Below are positions 7,447 through 16,515 of a DNA stretch of 45,665 bases, piece after piece. Below the pieces are notes generated by a model. The model saw only the letters and a program-made list of their open reading frames with translations, was not told where the DNA came from and ran no database searches. The stretch spans positions 1 through 45,665 of the forward strand of contig NZ_JAVBXX010000035.1 in NCBI RefSeq assembly GCF_030824335.1, given 5' to 3'. A program made the translations under genes and the position numbers. The DNA is from Azonexus sp. GTDB lineage: Bacteria > Pseudomonadota > Gammaproteobacteria > Burkholderiales > Rhodocyclaceae. How positions within the stretch are numbered: position 1 is the first letter of the stretch; each line of letters begins with the position of its first letter.

Positions 7447-10028
7447 CCGAGCGGATGAAGGCTTACCATCCCTGGCAGATTCTCGTGATCCTGCTCTTGA
7501 CTGCACTGGTGACCGGCTTGTTTTTCAAGGCTGGCGTGGTGTCGCCGGAGGCGCATTATCGCTATGCCAGAACACTGCGTCAGTTTCAGCAACTGGACGA
7601 GCAGCTGAACTCGACCGTTGTCGCAAGTTATGCCGGTCTGGTGCAGAACTACGACGGGATGGCGCGTTATCTCGGGAAGTTGCGCGAAACCGGGGAGAGC
7701 ATGCGGGATATGCCGGACTGGCTTGAGGAAAGCGAGCGAATAAAAATCGCCCAGCAGATTGATTCGTTGATGGCGGTTTACGAAGAAAAATCCATTGAGG
7801 TGGATCGTTTTCAGCGCGCCAATTCGGTGCTGCGCAATTCCATCCTGTACTTGCCGCAAGCCGCCGAAGCCGTACTGGCGCAACAAAGCGTGGCTCAAAA
7901 AGATGAATTCGAAGATTTCATCCGGCGCCTGATCGGCTCCAGTCTCGCCCGTAATCTGGACGAAACGGACGCGCAGCGCCTGCACGCCGACCTGGCACGC
8001 TTGCGTAAGCTCATTCGGCCGACGGATTATGAATTAAGCATGAATCAGGTGCTCATCCACGCTGAACTCATCATGGAGCGCAGTCCGGAAGTCGAAGGTC
8101 TGGTCAACAAGATTGTCCGTATCCCCATAACGCCGTTGCACGAGCAGGTCATGCGGGCTTACCTGGAGGCCTACCAGGCCGCAACCGACCGGGCCGCGCG
8201 TTACCGGGTGCTGCTTTACGCCGTTTCATTATTGCTCGTGGGTTATGCGTTGTATGCGCTGTTCCGCATTGACCGCGATCGTCGGGCATTGCGCCGGGCG
8301 CATGCAGATCTGGCGGAGCGCTATGAAGCCCAGCGGCGGGCAGAAGATGAATTGCGTCTTTATGGCACGGTGTTCACCCACGCGGCAGAAGGCATGACGA
8401 TTACCGATGCGCAATCGCGAATTGTTGCGGTCAACCCGGCTTTTTGCGCAATAACCGGTTATTCGCCGGATGAGGTTATCGGGCGTACGCCGGCATTGCT
8501 GAATTCCGGGCGGCAGGGGGAAGATTTCTACCGGCACATGTGGGCTGCCTTGCAGGAAACTGGCTTGTGGCAGGGTGAAATATGGAATCGCCGCAAGGAT
8601 GGCGGAATCTTCCCGGAGTGGCTGTCGATTGCGGCCGTGCGTGATCGGGCTGGTGAATCGAAACATTATATTGGCGTGTTTACGGATATCTCGGAGCGCA
8701 AGGAAAGTGAGGCTCAGATCCACCATCTGGCTCACCATGATGCTCTGACCGGTCTGCCCAACCGTTTGCTGCTTGAAGACCGGATCGAGCAGGGCATGCT
8801 GATGTCGCGGCGTGCCGGTCGCCAGATGGCAATCATCTTTATCGATCTCGACCGTTTCAAGAACATCAACGATACCCTCGGTCATGAAGTGGGTGACAAC
8901 CTGCTGATCCAGGCTGCGGAGCGAGGCCGTGCCGTGTTGCGCGACACCGATACGCTGTGCCGCCTTGGCGGTGACGAGTTTGTCGCGGTGTTGCCGCAAC
9001 TGGAGAATTGCCAGGATGCCGCACACATCTGCCGGAAAATGCTGGCTGCTTTGTGTCAGCCCTACCTGCTTGCCGGTCACGAATTGACGGTCAGCGGCAG
9101 TGCCGGCATTGCGCTCTATCCGGATGACGGGGAAAGCGTTTCCGAACTCCTGCGCAAGGCCGATGCGGCGATGTACCGCGCCAAGGAAGACGGTCGAAAC
9201 ACCTTCTGGTATTTCTCGGCGGAAATCAATACGGCGACGCTGGGCGAACTGTTGCTCGAAAATGACTTGTTCGGTGCGCTGGAACGCGATGAATTACTCA
9301 TGTATTACCAGCCCAAGGTGGATGCTCAGCACGGCAAGATTGTCGCTGCCGAGGCCTTGATGCGTTGGCGTCACCGCGAACGCGGCTTGATCTCACCCAC
9401 CCAGTTCATTCCGATGGCCGAAGAAAATGGCTTGATCAATGCCTTCGGCGAGTGGGCGATCCGCAAGGTTTGCGCCCAGCAACGGGCCTGGCTGGATGCC
9501 GGCTTGCTGGTCGTGCCGGTGGCGGTCAATATTTCTGCACATCAGTTTGCCCAACAGGATCTGCCCAACATGCTGGCCCATGTGCTGGCCGAATATGGTT
9601 TGCCGCCCCAACTGATCGAGCTTGAGCTGACTGAATCCTTGCTCATGCGCAATTCGACGCTGGCGGCCAGCGTGCTGCAAACCTTGCACAAGATGCACAT
9701 TCAAGTCGCGATTGACGACTTCGGCACAGGCTACTCGTCGCTCAGTTACCTGCACCAGTTCCCGGTCCAGCAACTGAAAATTGATCGCAGTTTTGTCAGC
9801 CTGATTGACGAACAGGGTGAGAGTGTCCGGCTGGCTTCGGCCATCATCGCCATGGCCCACGAACTCGGTTTGACGGTGATCGCCGAAGGGGTGGAAAACG
9901 AAGCGCAGCGTCGTTATCTGGCTGAGCATGGCTGCGATGAGTTTCAGGGGTATCTTTTCGGTCGACCGCAAGTGCCGGATGCTTTCGGCAAACTGCTGGC
10001 GCAGCGGGTACTCGGCAACGCCGCCTGA
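7443..10028 (+). CDS. Membrane PAS-GGDEF-EAL c-di-GMP enzyme with periplasmic helical sensor
   Basis: An 861-residue bifunctional-looking c-di-GMP enzyme. TM1 (about residues 12-31) and TM2 (about 254-275) flank a ~220-residue all-helical periplasmic region resembling a DAHL-type sensor. A PAS domain (about 306-425), GGDEF domain and EAL domain follow. GGDEF is intact (509-513) and RxxD lies five residues before it, so an inhibitory I-site is present. EAL is intact (637-639), with NISAHQF, ELTES, IDDFGTGYSS, LKIDRSF, AEGVENE and QGYLFGRP, so both activities are possible. The start overlaps the peroxidase stop (ATGA). Inference: the periplasmic domain may sense the state or product of the peroxidase. 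Confidence 0.93.
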   Translation: MTERMKAYHPWQILVILLLTALVTGLFFKAGVVSPEAHYRYARTLRQFQQLDEQLNSTVVASYAGLVQNYDGMARYLGKLRETGESMRDMPDWLEESERIKIAQQIDSLMAVYEEKSIEVDRFQRANSVLRNSILYLPQAAEAVLAQQSVAQKDEFEDFIRRLIGSSLARNLDETDAQRLHADLARLRKLIRPTDYELSMNQVLIHAELIMERSPEVEGLVNKIVRIPITPLHEQVMRAYLEAYQAATDRAARYRVLLYAVSLLLVGYALYALFRIDRDRRALRRAHADLAERYEAQRRAEDELRLYGTVFTHAAEGMTITDAQSRIVAVNPAFCAITGYSPDEVIGRTPALLNSGRQGEDFYRHMWAALQETGLWQGEIWNRRKDGGIFPEWLSIAAVRDRAGESKHYIGVFTDISERKESEAQIHHLAHHDALTGLPNRLLLEDRIEQGMLMSRRAGRQMAIIFIDLDRFKNINDTLGHEVGDNLLIQAAERGRAVLRDTDTLCRLGGDEFVAVLPQLENCQDAAHICRKMLAALCQPYLLAGHELTVSGSAGIALYPDDGESVSELLRKADAAMYRAKEDGRNTFWYFSAEINTATLGELLLENDLFGALERDELLMYYQPKVDAQHGKIVAAEALMRWRHRERGLISPTQFIPMAEENGLINAFGEWAIRKVCAQQRAWLDAGLLVVPVAVNISAHQFAQQDLPNMLAHVLAEYGLPPQLIELELTESLLMRNSTLAASVLQTLHKMHIQVAIDDFGTGYSSLSYLHQFPVQQLKIDRSFVSLIDEQGESVRLASAIIAMAHELGLTVIAEGVENEAQRRYLAEHGCDEFQGYLFGRPQVPDAFGKLLAQRVLGNAA

Positions 10029-10041
10029 GCCAGCCGGCGGC
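10020..10041. terminator. Possible shared hairpin between convergent genes
   Basis: GCCGCC (10020-10025) pairs with GGCGGC (10036-10041) across the 12-bp gap between the convergent GGDEF/EAL and RlmN-like genes. The T tract on the plus strand (TATTTCT) is poor, so terminator function is uncertain. Confidence 0.35.
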
Positions 10042-11072
10042 TATTTCTGCCGGTGAACCTTTATCGGCGAGCCATCCAGGCTGCGCGCCCGTAACTGGCC
10101 GCAGCCGCCATCGACATCCTGCCCGGCCGAATTGCGTACCGTGGTGCGGATGCCCTTGCCGTGCAGGTATTTGGTCAGCGCAGTGATTTTTTCGAAGCTG
10201 GGACGTTGGTAGGCGAGCGCTGCCGTCACGTTGTACGGAATCAGGTTCATGATCGCGTACTTGCCGGTGAGCAGGCGGACGATGCCATCCATTTCCTGCT
10301 GGCTGTCGTTGACCCCGTCGATCAGGGTCCATTGGTACTGGATTGGATAGCCAGTTTGCCGGGCGAAGGTTTCGGCCAGTTCCACCAGGTCGACCGGAGA
10401 AATACGCGGTGCCTTGGGCAGCAATTGGGCACGCAGCCCGGCATCGGTGCTGTGCAGTGAAATCGCCAGTGCCGGCACGACGCGCTCCTGCGGCAGCCGC
10501 TCGAAAACCCGCAAGTCGCCCACCGTGGAAAACACCAGATTCTTGTGTCCGATGGCGCCAGCCGTTCCCAGCAGGTCGATGGCTTCCAGCACGTTATCGA
10601 GATTGTGCGACGGCTCGCCCATGCCCATGAAAACCACCCGTTTGACCGCTCGGCGACTGCGTGCCAGCACGACCTGGGCCACCATCTCGGCGCTGCTGAC
10701 CTGGCGCAGCAGGCCATCGCGGCCGGTCATGCAGAAGGTACAGCCCACGGCACAGCCGACCTGGGTCGAAATGCACAAGCCATCGCGTGGCAGCAGGACG
10801 CTTTCCACCGTCTGCCCATCGGCCAGTTCGACCAGCAGGCGGGCACCGTCATCGCCCGGATGTTCGGAAATCACGCGGGCGAGATCAGCCAGCGTCCGGG
10901 TCAGCTCGGGCAAGCCATTGCGCACCGAGAGTGGTAAATAATTTTCCGCGGCCTGGCGTTTTGCCCCGGCGTCGAGCGGTTTCGCCTGCAACCAGGCGCG
11001 CAGCACGCGTTCGGCGTGGGCCGGATTGGCGCCGAGCTGAGCCAGTTGTTGACGAAGATCGGCGATTTGCAT
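10041..11072 (-). CDS. RlmN/Cfr-family radical SAM RNA methyltransferase
   Basis: A 343-residue radical SAM enzyme of the family that methylates C2 (RlmN) or C8 (Cfr) of adenines in 23S rRNA or tRNA. The cluster cysteines are C107-x3-C111-x2-C114. Both mechanistic cysteines are present: C100 in CISTQVGC and C324 in GGCGQL. The N-terminal ~95 residues are shorter and more divergent than in typical RlmN (about 370-400 residues), so this may be an accessory paralogue; I therefore give no symbol. The start at 11072 is where similarity begins; the open frame continues upstream into rnfE. It lies 35 bp after rnfE on the same strand and may be the last gene of that transcript. Confidence 0.85.
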   Translation of the reverse strand: MQIADLRQQLAQLGANPAHAERVLRAWLQAKPLDAGAKRQAAENYLPLSVRNGLPELTRTLADLARVISEHPGDDGARLLVELADGQTVESVLLPRDGLCISTQVGCAVGCTFCMTGRDGLLRQVSSAEMVAQVVLARSRRAVKRVVFMGMGEPSHNLDNVLEAIDLLGTAGAIGHKNLVFSTVGDLRVFERLPQERVVPALAISLHSTDAGLRAQLLPKAPRISPVDLVELAETFARQTGYPIQYQWTLIDGVNDSQQEMDGIVRLLTGKYAIMNLIPYNVTAALAYQRPSFEKITALTKYLHGKGIRTTVRNSAGQDVDGGCGQLRARSLDGSPIKVHRQK

Positions 11073-11107
11073 GCCGGCTTGGGGCTGACTGTCGGCTGAG
11101 CGTCGGC

Positions 11108-11806
11108 TCAACCGAGCGCTTCGGCCGGTGCCGCCGGTGGTGCGACAGGTGGTGCCTGACGCTTGGCGCGTTCGGCAGCGCGGGCATCCATCCAGTTTTT
11201 CCAGGCAATCATGCAGCCGAGCAGAATGAAGGCGCCGGGCGGCAGCAGGCCGAGCAGGAAACCCGGATAGCTTTCCGGCAGCACCTGGATCGGGCTGAGT
11301 GCCGGGAACACCATGTCGATGCCGCCCAGCAGCGTGCCGCTGCTGATGAATTCCCGCATCGCACCGAGTACGGCCAAGGTCCACAGCATGCCCAGGCCCA
11401 TGAAAACACCGTCCATCGTCGAGTTGAGCGGCGGATTTTTTGCAGCAAAGGCTTCAACCCGGGCCAGCACGATGCAGTTGGTGACGATCAGCGGAATGAA
11501 AATGCCCAGCACCACGTACAACTCGTGCAAATTGGCATTGAACAGCAGGTCGACCACAGTAACCAGCGCGGCAACGATCAGGATGAAGACCGGAATGCGG
11601 ATTTCGTGCGGAATCAGGTTGCGCAGCGAGGCCACGGCGACGTTGGCCAGTGCCATGACGATGATGGTGGCCAGCGAGAGCATGACCCCGTTGACCATGT
11701 TGGTCGTCACGGCGAGCAGCGGGCACAGGCCGAGCACCTGGCCGAGCGAGGTATTTTGTTTCCACAGGCCGTTGCGGGCGATGGTGGCGAGTTCGTCGCG
11801 GGTCAT
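11108..11806 (-). CDS. rnfE: Rnf electron transport complex subunit E
   Basis: A 232-residue integral membrane subunit of the ion-translocating ferredoxin:NAD+ oxidoreductase (Rnf/Rsx), homologous to RnfA and NqrD. It has about six hydrophobic helices and the family features NGLWKQN, LGLCPLLAVT and FIPLIVTNCIVLARVEAFA. The C-terminus ends in a Pro/Ala-rich cytoplasmic tail. The start codon overlaps the rnfG stop by one base. It is the last rnf gene in the order A-B-C-D-G-E, followed by the RlmN-like gene. Confidence 0.96.
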   Translation of the reverse strand: MTRDELATIARNGLWKQNTSLGQVLGLCPLLAVTTNMVNGVMLSLATIIVMALANVAVASLRNLIPHEIRIPVFILIVAALVTVVDLLFNANLHELYVVLGIFIPLIVTNCIVLARVEAFAAKNPPLNSTMDGVFMGLGMLWTLAVLGAMREFISSGTLLGGIDMVFPALSPIQVLPESYPGFLLGLLPPGAFILLGCMIAWKNWMDARAAERAKRQAPPVAPPAAPAEALG

Positions 11807-12468
11807 TATTCCTTGCCTCCCGAGAACAGGTGGTCACGTTCGCGATCGGCCCAATGCACTGCCTTGAGAACGGCTTTGGCAATGGCGCGCGGGCTGACGG
11901 TCGCACCGGCGTAATAATCGATCTGGCCGCCATCTTTCTTGACGCGCCATGCCTTGTCCGGCGTGCTGGCTAGCGCCAGGCCGGTGAATTGGGTAATCCA
12001 GGGGCGTTCCTTGTTCTTGTCTTTCTTCGGCTCGATGTAATCGCCCAGCCCCGGTGTTTCCTTGTGCTGCGTCACGCGCACGCCAGCCACCGTGCCATCG
12101 TGGCGCACGGCGATCAGGAGTTTGATGCGCCCGGCGTAACCATCGTTGGCAGCGGCTTCGAAGATCATGGCGCTGGGCTGGCCATTTTTGGTTGCCAGGT
12201 AAACCGTGCTTGGTTCCTTCAAGCCAAGTTCGGCTGTCGGCGGCAGCATGAGGCTGCTCCCGAGCAATGCGTTGTCGTAGTCGCCAGCGGGTAGAACTTC
12301 GTTGAGCAGCTTCATCTTTTCGTCGAGCGCCGAAGCTTCGATAGCCGGCCGGGTCCACAGGTAGGCGCCGGAGAGCAGGGCGGTGAAGACGATGACGAAA
12401 ATGAACAGGATGGCCGCCGTGCGCGCAGCCATGGCGGGAGCCGTGAATTCGCGGGGCGTGCTGGTCAT
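11806..12468 (-). CDS. rnfG: Rnf electron transport complex subunit G
   Basis: A 220-residue subunit anchored by one N-terminal helix (about residues 17-38) with a periplasmic FMN-binding domain. The covalent FMN site is AGATVS near the C-terminus, where the threonine carries a phosphoester-linked FMN in characterised homologues; HKETPGLGD is the second family motif. The start overlaps the rnfD stop (ATGA), and the stop overlaps the rnfE start. Confidence 0.96.
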   Translation of the reverse strand: MTSTPREFTAPAMAARTAAILFIFVIVFTALLSGAYLWTRPAIEASALDEKMKLLNEVLPAGDYDNALLGSSLMLPPTAELGLKEPSTVYLATKNGQPSAMIFEAAANDGYAGRIKLLIAVRHDGTVAGVRVTQHKETPGLGDYIEPKKDKNKERPWITQFTGLALASTPDKAWRVKKDGGQIDYYAGATVSPRAIAKAVLKAVHWADRERDHLFSGGKE

Positions 12469-13487
12469 GGCTGATTACCCTTCATGCCGAAAATGCGCGG
12501 CTGGGTCAGCTGATCGATCAGCGGTGCCGACAGGTTCATCAGCAAGACGGCGAAAGCCACACCGTCCGGATAGCCGCCAAAGACACGGATGACGTAAGCC
12601 AGCAGACCGGCGCCGAAGCCGAAGATCAACTTGCCGCGCGGTGTCGTACAGCCGGAAACCGGGTCGGTGATGATGAAGAAGGCGCCCAGCATGGTGCCGC
12701 CGGAGAACAGGTGGAACAGCGGGTTGGCAAAACTGGCCGGCTGGTACAGCCAGAGCGCACCGGAAAGCAGAACGATGGCGCCCAGGAAGGCGACCGGCGA
12801 GTGCCAGGTAATCAATTTACGCTGCCACAGCCATAGTCCGCCGAACAGATAACCCGCGGCGACCCATTCCCAGCCGCGCCCGGCGAAATTGCCATAAATG
12901 TCCTGATTGGCTAGCAGGTGGGCAACATCGATCTGGCTGTCGCCCAGTTTCAGTGCCGTCTTCAGCGAGTCGAGCGGGGTTGCGCCGGACAGGGCATCGA
13001 TGCGCGGCAACTGGCCGAGAATGACGCTCAACTGGTCGGTCAAGGGCATCTGCAGGCCAATGCTGGGCCATTGCGACATCAATGCCGGGAAGGAGACGAT
13101 GCAGGCAGCAAACGCGACCATTGCCGGGTTGAACGGATTCTGGCCGAGCCCGCCGTAAAGATGCTTGGCGATCAGAATGGCGAACAGGGTGCCGGTTACC
13201 ACCAGCCACCAAGGCGCAAGCGGCGGGAAAGTCAGGGCAATCAGCCAGGCAGTGACGATGGCCGAACCATCGGACAGGAACATCGCCAGTGGCTTGCCGC
13301 GCAGTTTCAGCATGAAGGCTTCGGCGGCGATGGCGGCCAGCGAGGCAATGGCCAGCTGGAACACAATGGCCGGGCCGACCAACCAGATATAGGCGGCAAT
13401 GCCCGGGATCAGTGCCAGGCAGACTTGGGTCATCACCTGGCTGACACTGGTGTCCTTGAGCAGGAAGGGCGCGGGGGCGAACATCAT
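12465..13487 (-). CDS. rnfD: Rnf electron transport complex subunit D
   Basis: A 340-residue multi-spanning subunit homologous to NqrB. The covalent FMN motif is SGATPLD; further family features are HLYGGLGQNPFNPAMV, GGTMLGAFFIITDPVSGCTTP and GGYPDGVAFAVLLMN. It overlaps both rnfC and rnfG by four bases, indicating coupled translation. Confidence 0.97.
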   Translation of the reverse strand: MMFAPAPFLLKDTSVSQVMTQVCLALIPGIAAYIWLVGPAIVFQLAIASLAAIAAEAFMLKLRGKPLAMFLSDGSAIVTAWLIALTFPPLAPWWLVVTGTLFAILIAKHLYGGLGQNPFNPAMVAFAACIVSFPALMSQWPSIGLQMPLTDQLSVILGQLPRIDALSGATPLDSLKTALKLGDSQIDVAHLLANQDIYGNFAGRGWEWVAAGYLFGGLWLWQRKLITWHSPVAFLGAIVLLSGALWLYQPASFANPLFHLFSGGTMLGAFFIITDPVSGCTTPRGKLIFGFGAGLLAYVIRVFGGYPDGVAFAVLLMNLSAPLIDQLTQPRIFGMKGNQP

Positions 13488-15280
13488 TCAGTTTTCGCTT
13501 CGGTGGGTGTTGCCGGGCTTGCCGCTGCGTCGGCAATGCCGGCCTGTTGGCGACGCGCCTCGATTTCGGCCAGATCGTGCGCTTGTTGCGCGCTCAGTTC
13601 GTCGGTATTTTTCGGTTGCGCTGCTTCGCGCTGGGCTTTGGCGCGGGCCATGGCGGCGGCGATAGCGGCCTTTTTGGCCTCTGCGGCAGCGTCGATCGTA
13701 CGGTCAGCTGTTGCTTCTGTGGTCCTAGGGCCAGCCGTTGTTTCTATGGTCCTGGGGCCAGCCGTTGCCTTTGTGGATGAAACATCTGAGGCTGCGCCGG
13801 GTGCATCGCCAGCGGCTGCCGCCGCAGCTTCTGCTGCCTTCTTGGCGGCCTGGGCCGCCGCAGCCTTGGCCAGCTTTTCGGCCTTCTCGGCCTTTTCCCG
13901 TTCTTCACGGAACTGCTTGAATTCGAAGCGCGTCTTGGCTTCGTCGGCCGCCTTCTTCTCGCGTTCGCGCGCCCAGATTTCGCTCTTGGCAAAACGGAAA
14001 TACTGGACCAGCGGAATGCGCGACGGACAGACGTAGGAGCAGCAACCGCATTCGATACAGTCGAAAATCTTGTATTGCTGGGTCTTGCCGAAATCCTTGG
14101 CGCGGGCATGCCAGTACAGCTCGAACGGTTGTAGTTCGTGCGGGCAGGCGCGGGCGCAGGCACCGCAGCGGATGCACGGCATTTCCGGCGCCTTGGGCGG
14201 GAACAGGCGTTCCGAGCGGGCAATCAGGCAGTTGGTCGCCTTGACGACCGGCGCGTCTGCTTGCGGAATCAGGAAGCCCATCATCGGTCCGCCCATGATG
14301 ATGCCGTCGGTATCCGGATGTGGTTGTGCCAGTTTGAGCAGTTCGCTCATCGGCGTGCCGATCAGCACCTCGTAATTGCGCGGCGTGTGAACATTGCCGG
14401 TGAGGGTGACCAGACGCGACACCACCGGTTCGCCGTGCGCAATGGCCCGCCAAGCCGTGTAAGCAGTGGCGACGTTGAAACACTGCACGCCGAGATCGGT
14501 TGAGCGCTTCGCGGCGGGGACTTCCTTGCCGGTCAGGACGCGGATCAATTGTTTGGCACCGCCAGCCGGGTACAACGTCGGTATCTGGATAACCAAAAAC
14601 GGCTCGCCCAGCGCGTCGACCGCAGCACGCATGGCGGCGGCAGCTTCCGGTTTGTTGTCTTCGATGCCGATCAGGACTTTTTTCGGTTGCAGCAGATCGC
14701 GGAAAACGCCGATGCCGCGCACGACTTCCTCGGCGCGCTCGCGCATCAGCAAATCATCGCAGGTGATGAAGGGTTCGCATTCGGCTCCGTTGATCACCAG
14801 TTCGTCCATCGGCACGGTCTTTGATGCGGTCAACTTGCCGTGGGTCGGAAAAACGGCGCCGCCCAGGCCAACCACGCCGGCCTGTTGCAGATGTTCCCGC
14901 ACTGCTTCCGGCGTCAGCGCGGCGTAATCCAGTGGCGTGCGGGCAATCCATTCATCCTTGCCATCCGGTTCGATGACGACGCACAACGAATCAAGGCCCG
15001 ACGGATGCGGCTGGATATGCATTGCGACTTCGACGACGGTACCCGAGGTCGGTGCATGCACGGCGGCTGACAGCCAGCCGTCGGCCTGGCCGATCAACTG
15101 GCCCTTCAATACCTTGTCGCCTGCTTCGACCACCGGGCGCGGCGTGCCACCGATACTCTGGTGCAGCGGAACGACCAGACGCGACGGCAGCGGAGCCGGC
15201 GCAATCGGCAGCGTGACTGATTGCGTCTTGTTGGATGGCGGCTTGACGCCACCGTAGAACTTGAACAGCTTGTTCAGCAT
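13484..15280 (-). CDS. rnfC: Rnf electron transport complex subunit C
   Basis: A 598-residue peripheral subunit that binds NADH, FMN and two [4Fe-4S] clusters (CIRCGACARACP and CIECGCCSYVCP). The N-terminal domain has GGTPRPVVEAGDKV and the central domain has VINGAECEPFITCDD. The start at 15280 overlaps the rnfB stop by one base. The C-terminal ~150 residues form the usual Ala/Lys/Glu-rich low-complexity tail, here including about two and a half copies of a nine-residue TAGPRTTEA-like repeat encoded by a 27-bp DNA repeat (13705-13779). The tail is variable in the family and probably not catalytic. Confidence 0.96.
   Translation of the reverse strand: MLNKLFKFYGGVKPPSNKTQSVTLPIAPAPLPSRLVVPLHQSIGGTPRPVVEAGDKVLKGQLIGQADGWLSAAVHAPTSGTVVEVAMHIQPHPSGLDSLCVVIEPDGKDEWIARTPLDYAALTPEAVREHLQQAGVVGLGGAVFPTHGKLTASKTVPMDELVINGAECEPFITCDDLLMRERAEEVVRGIGVFRDLLQPKKVLIGIEDNKPEAAAAMRAAVDALGEPFLVIQIPTLYPAGGAKQLIRVLTGKEVPAAKRSTDLGVQCFNVATAYTAWRAIAHGEPVVSRLVTLTGNVHTPRNYEVLIGTPMSELLKLAQPHPDTDGIIMGGPMMGFLIPQADAPVVKATNCLIARSERLFPPKAPEMPCIRCGACARACPHELQPFELYWHARAKDFGKTQQYKIFDCIECGCCSYVCPSRIPLVQYFRFAKSEIWAREREKKAADEAKTRFEFKQFREEREKAEKAEKLAKAAAAQAAKKAAEAAAAAAGDAPGAASDVSSTKATAGPRTIETTAGPRTTEATADRTIDAAAEAKKAAIAAAMARAKAQREAAQPKNTDELSAQQAHDLAEIEARRQQAGIADAAASPATPTEAKTE
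13705..13779 (-). repeat. 27-bp tandem repeat inside rnfC
   Basis: Units at 13705-13731 and 13732-13758 are near-identical, and a partial degenerate third runs from 13759 to about 13779. Each full unit keeps the reading frame and encodes a TAGPRTTEA-like nonapeptide in the Ala-rich tail of RnfC. Copy number could vary without frameshift. Confidence 0.75.
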
Positions 15281-15858
15281 CACGCGGCTTCCTCCGCGGC
15301 TACCGCTTTGAGCGGGGCGGGCTTGATCTCGACGACCGGATATTTCCATTTCCAGTTATCCAGCGTTTCCGGGATGATTTCCATGTGGATGCATTCGACC
15401 GGGCAGGGCGGCAGACACAGTTCGCAACCCGTACATTGTTTGGCGATGATCGTGTGCATCTGCTTGGCCGCGCCGACGATGGCGTCGACCGGGCAGGCCT
15501 GGATGCACAGCGTGCAGCCGATGCAGGTGTTTTCGTCGATGATGGCGATCTGCTTCGGCTTTTCCTCGGCTTCCAGCGGCTTGACCTCGCGGCCAAGCAG
15601 GTCGGCCAGACGTTGCACGCCTTCCATGCCGCCCGGCGGGCACAGGTTGATGTCGCATTCATCCTTGGCGATGGCTTCGGCGTAGGGCTTGCAGCCTGGG
15701 TAGCCACATTGGCCACACTGGGTCTGTGGCAGGATGGCTTCGATTTTTTCGACCAGCGGGTCACCTTCGACCTTGAACTTGACCGAGGCAAAACCCAGCG
15801 TGGCGCCCAGGACGACGGCGCCGAGGGCCATGATGGCGATGGCGAGCAGGATATCCAT
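15280..15858 (-). CDS. rnfB: Rnf electron transport complex subunit B
   Basis: A 192-residue ferredoxin-type subunit. An N-terminal membrane helix (about residues 3-25) is followed by a [4Fe-4S] domain ([16 protein letters not shown] with a later Cys) and two ferredoxin-type clusters ([12 protein letters not shown] and [12 protein letters not shown]). In Rnf it passes electrons between ferredoxin and the membrane subunits. It overlaps rnfA and rnfC by one base each. Confidence 0.97.
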   Translation of the reverse strand: MDILLAIAIMALGAVVLGATLGFASVKFKVEGDPLVEKIEAILPQTQCGQCGYPGCKPYAEAIAKDECDINLCPPGGMEGVQRLADLLGREVKPLEAEEKPKQIAIIDENTCIGCTLCIQACPVDAIVGAAKQMHTIIAKQCTGCELCLPPCPVECIHMEIIPETLDNWKWKYPVVEIKPAPLKAVAAEEAA

Positions 15859-16442
15859 TACTGATACTTGTCCAGGCCGGCAAAGCCCATGAAAGCCAGT
15901 GCCATCAAGCCGGCGGTCACCATGGCAATGGCTGCGCCGCGGAAATGCACTGGGACGTCGGCGCCCTCGATGCGTTCGCGTATGCCGGCGAAAAGGATCA
16001 GCACCAGCGAGAAACCGACCGCACTACCGGCGCCGAACAGCAGCGATTCGACGAAGTTGTAACCGTAGGCGATGTTGATCAGTGGCACACCGAGCACGGC
16101 GCAATTGGTGGTGATCAGCGGCAGGTAGATGCCAAGCGTTTGTTGCAAGGTTGGCGAGGTCTTGGCAATGACCATTTCGGTCAATTGGACGATGGCCGCG
16201 ATGGTGACGATGAAGGACAGCGTGCGGAGGTATTCCAGCCCGAAGGGAATGAGCAGGAAATGGTCGATGATGTAGCTTGAGCCAGTCGCCAGGGTCAGCA
16301 CGAAGGTCGTCGCGGCGCCCATGCCGTAAGCGGTTTCCAGCTTTTTGGAAACGCCCATGAAGGGGCAAAGACCGAGAATCTTCACCAGCACGACATTGTT
16401 GACCAGTACCGCGCCGACGAGGATGAATAGGTAGTGGCTCAT
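15858..16442 (-). CDS. rnfA: Rnf electron transport complex subunit A
   Basis: A 194-residue membrane subunit with about six helices, paralogous to RnfE and homologous to NqrE. Typical features are [32 protein letters not shown] and [15 protein letters not shown]. It is the first gene of the rnf set. The 73 bases between it and pyrD, on the same strand, would hold any rnf promoter, but I see no clear one. Confidence 0.97.
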   Translation of the reverse strand: MSHYLFILVGAVLVNNVVLVKILGLCPFMGVSKKLETAYGMGAATTFVLTLATGSSYIIDHFLLIPFGLEYLRTLSFIVTIAAIVQLTEMVIAKTSPTLQQTLGIYLPLITTNCAVLGVPLINIAYGYNFVESLLFGAGSAVGFSLVLILFAGIRERIEGADVPVHFRGAAIAMVTAGLMALAFMGFAGLDKYQ

Positions 16443-16515
16443 GATGGGCTAGGGAGCTAGGGCCGCCATTATCCGGCTTTGCTGCAGCGCGAACAACCGG
16501 TCATTTTTTATGGCT

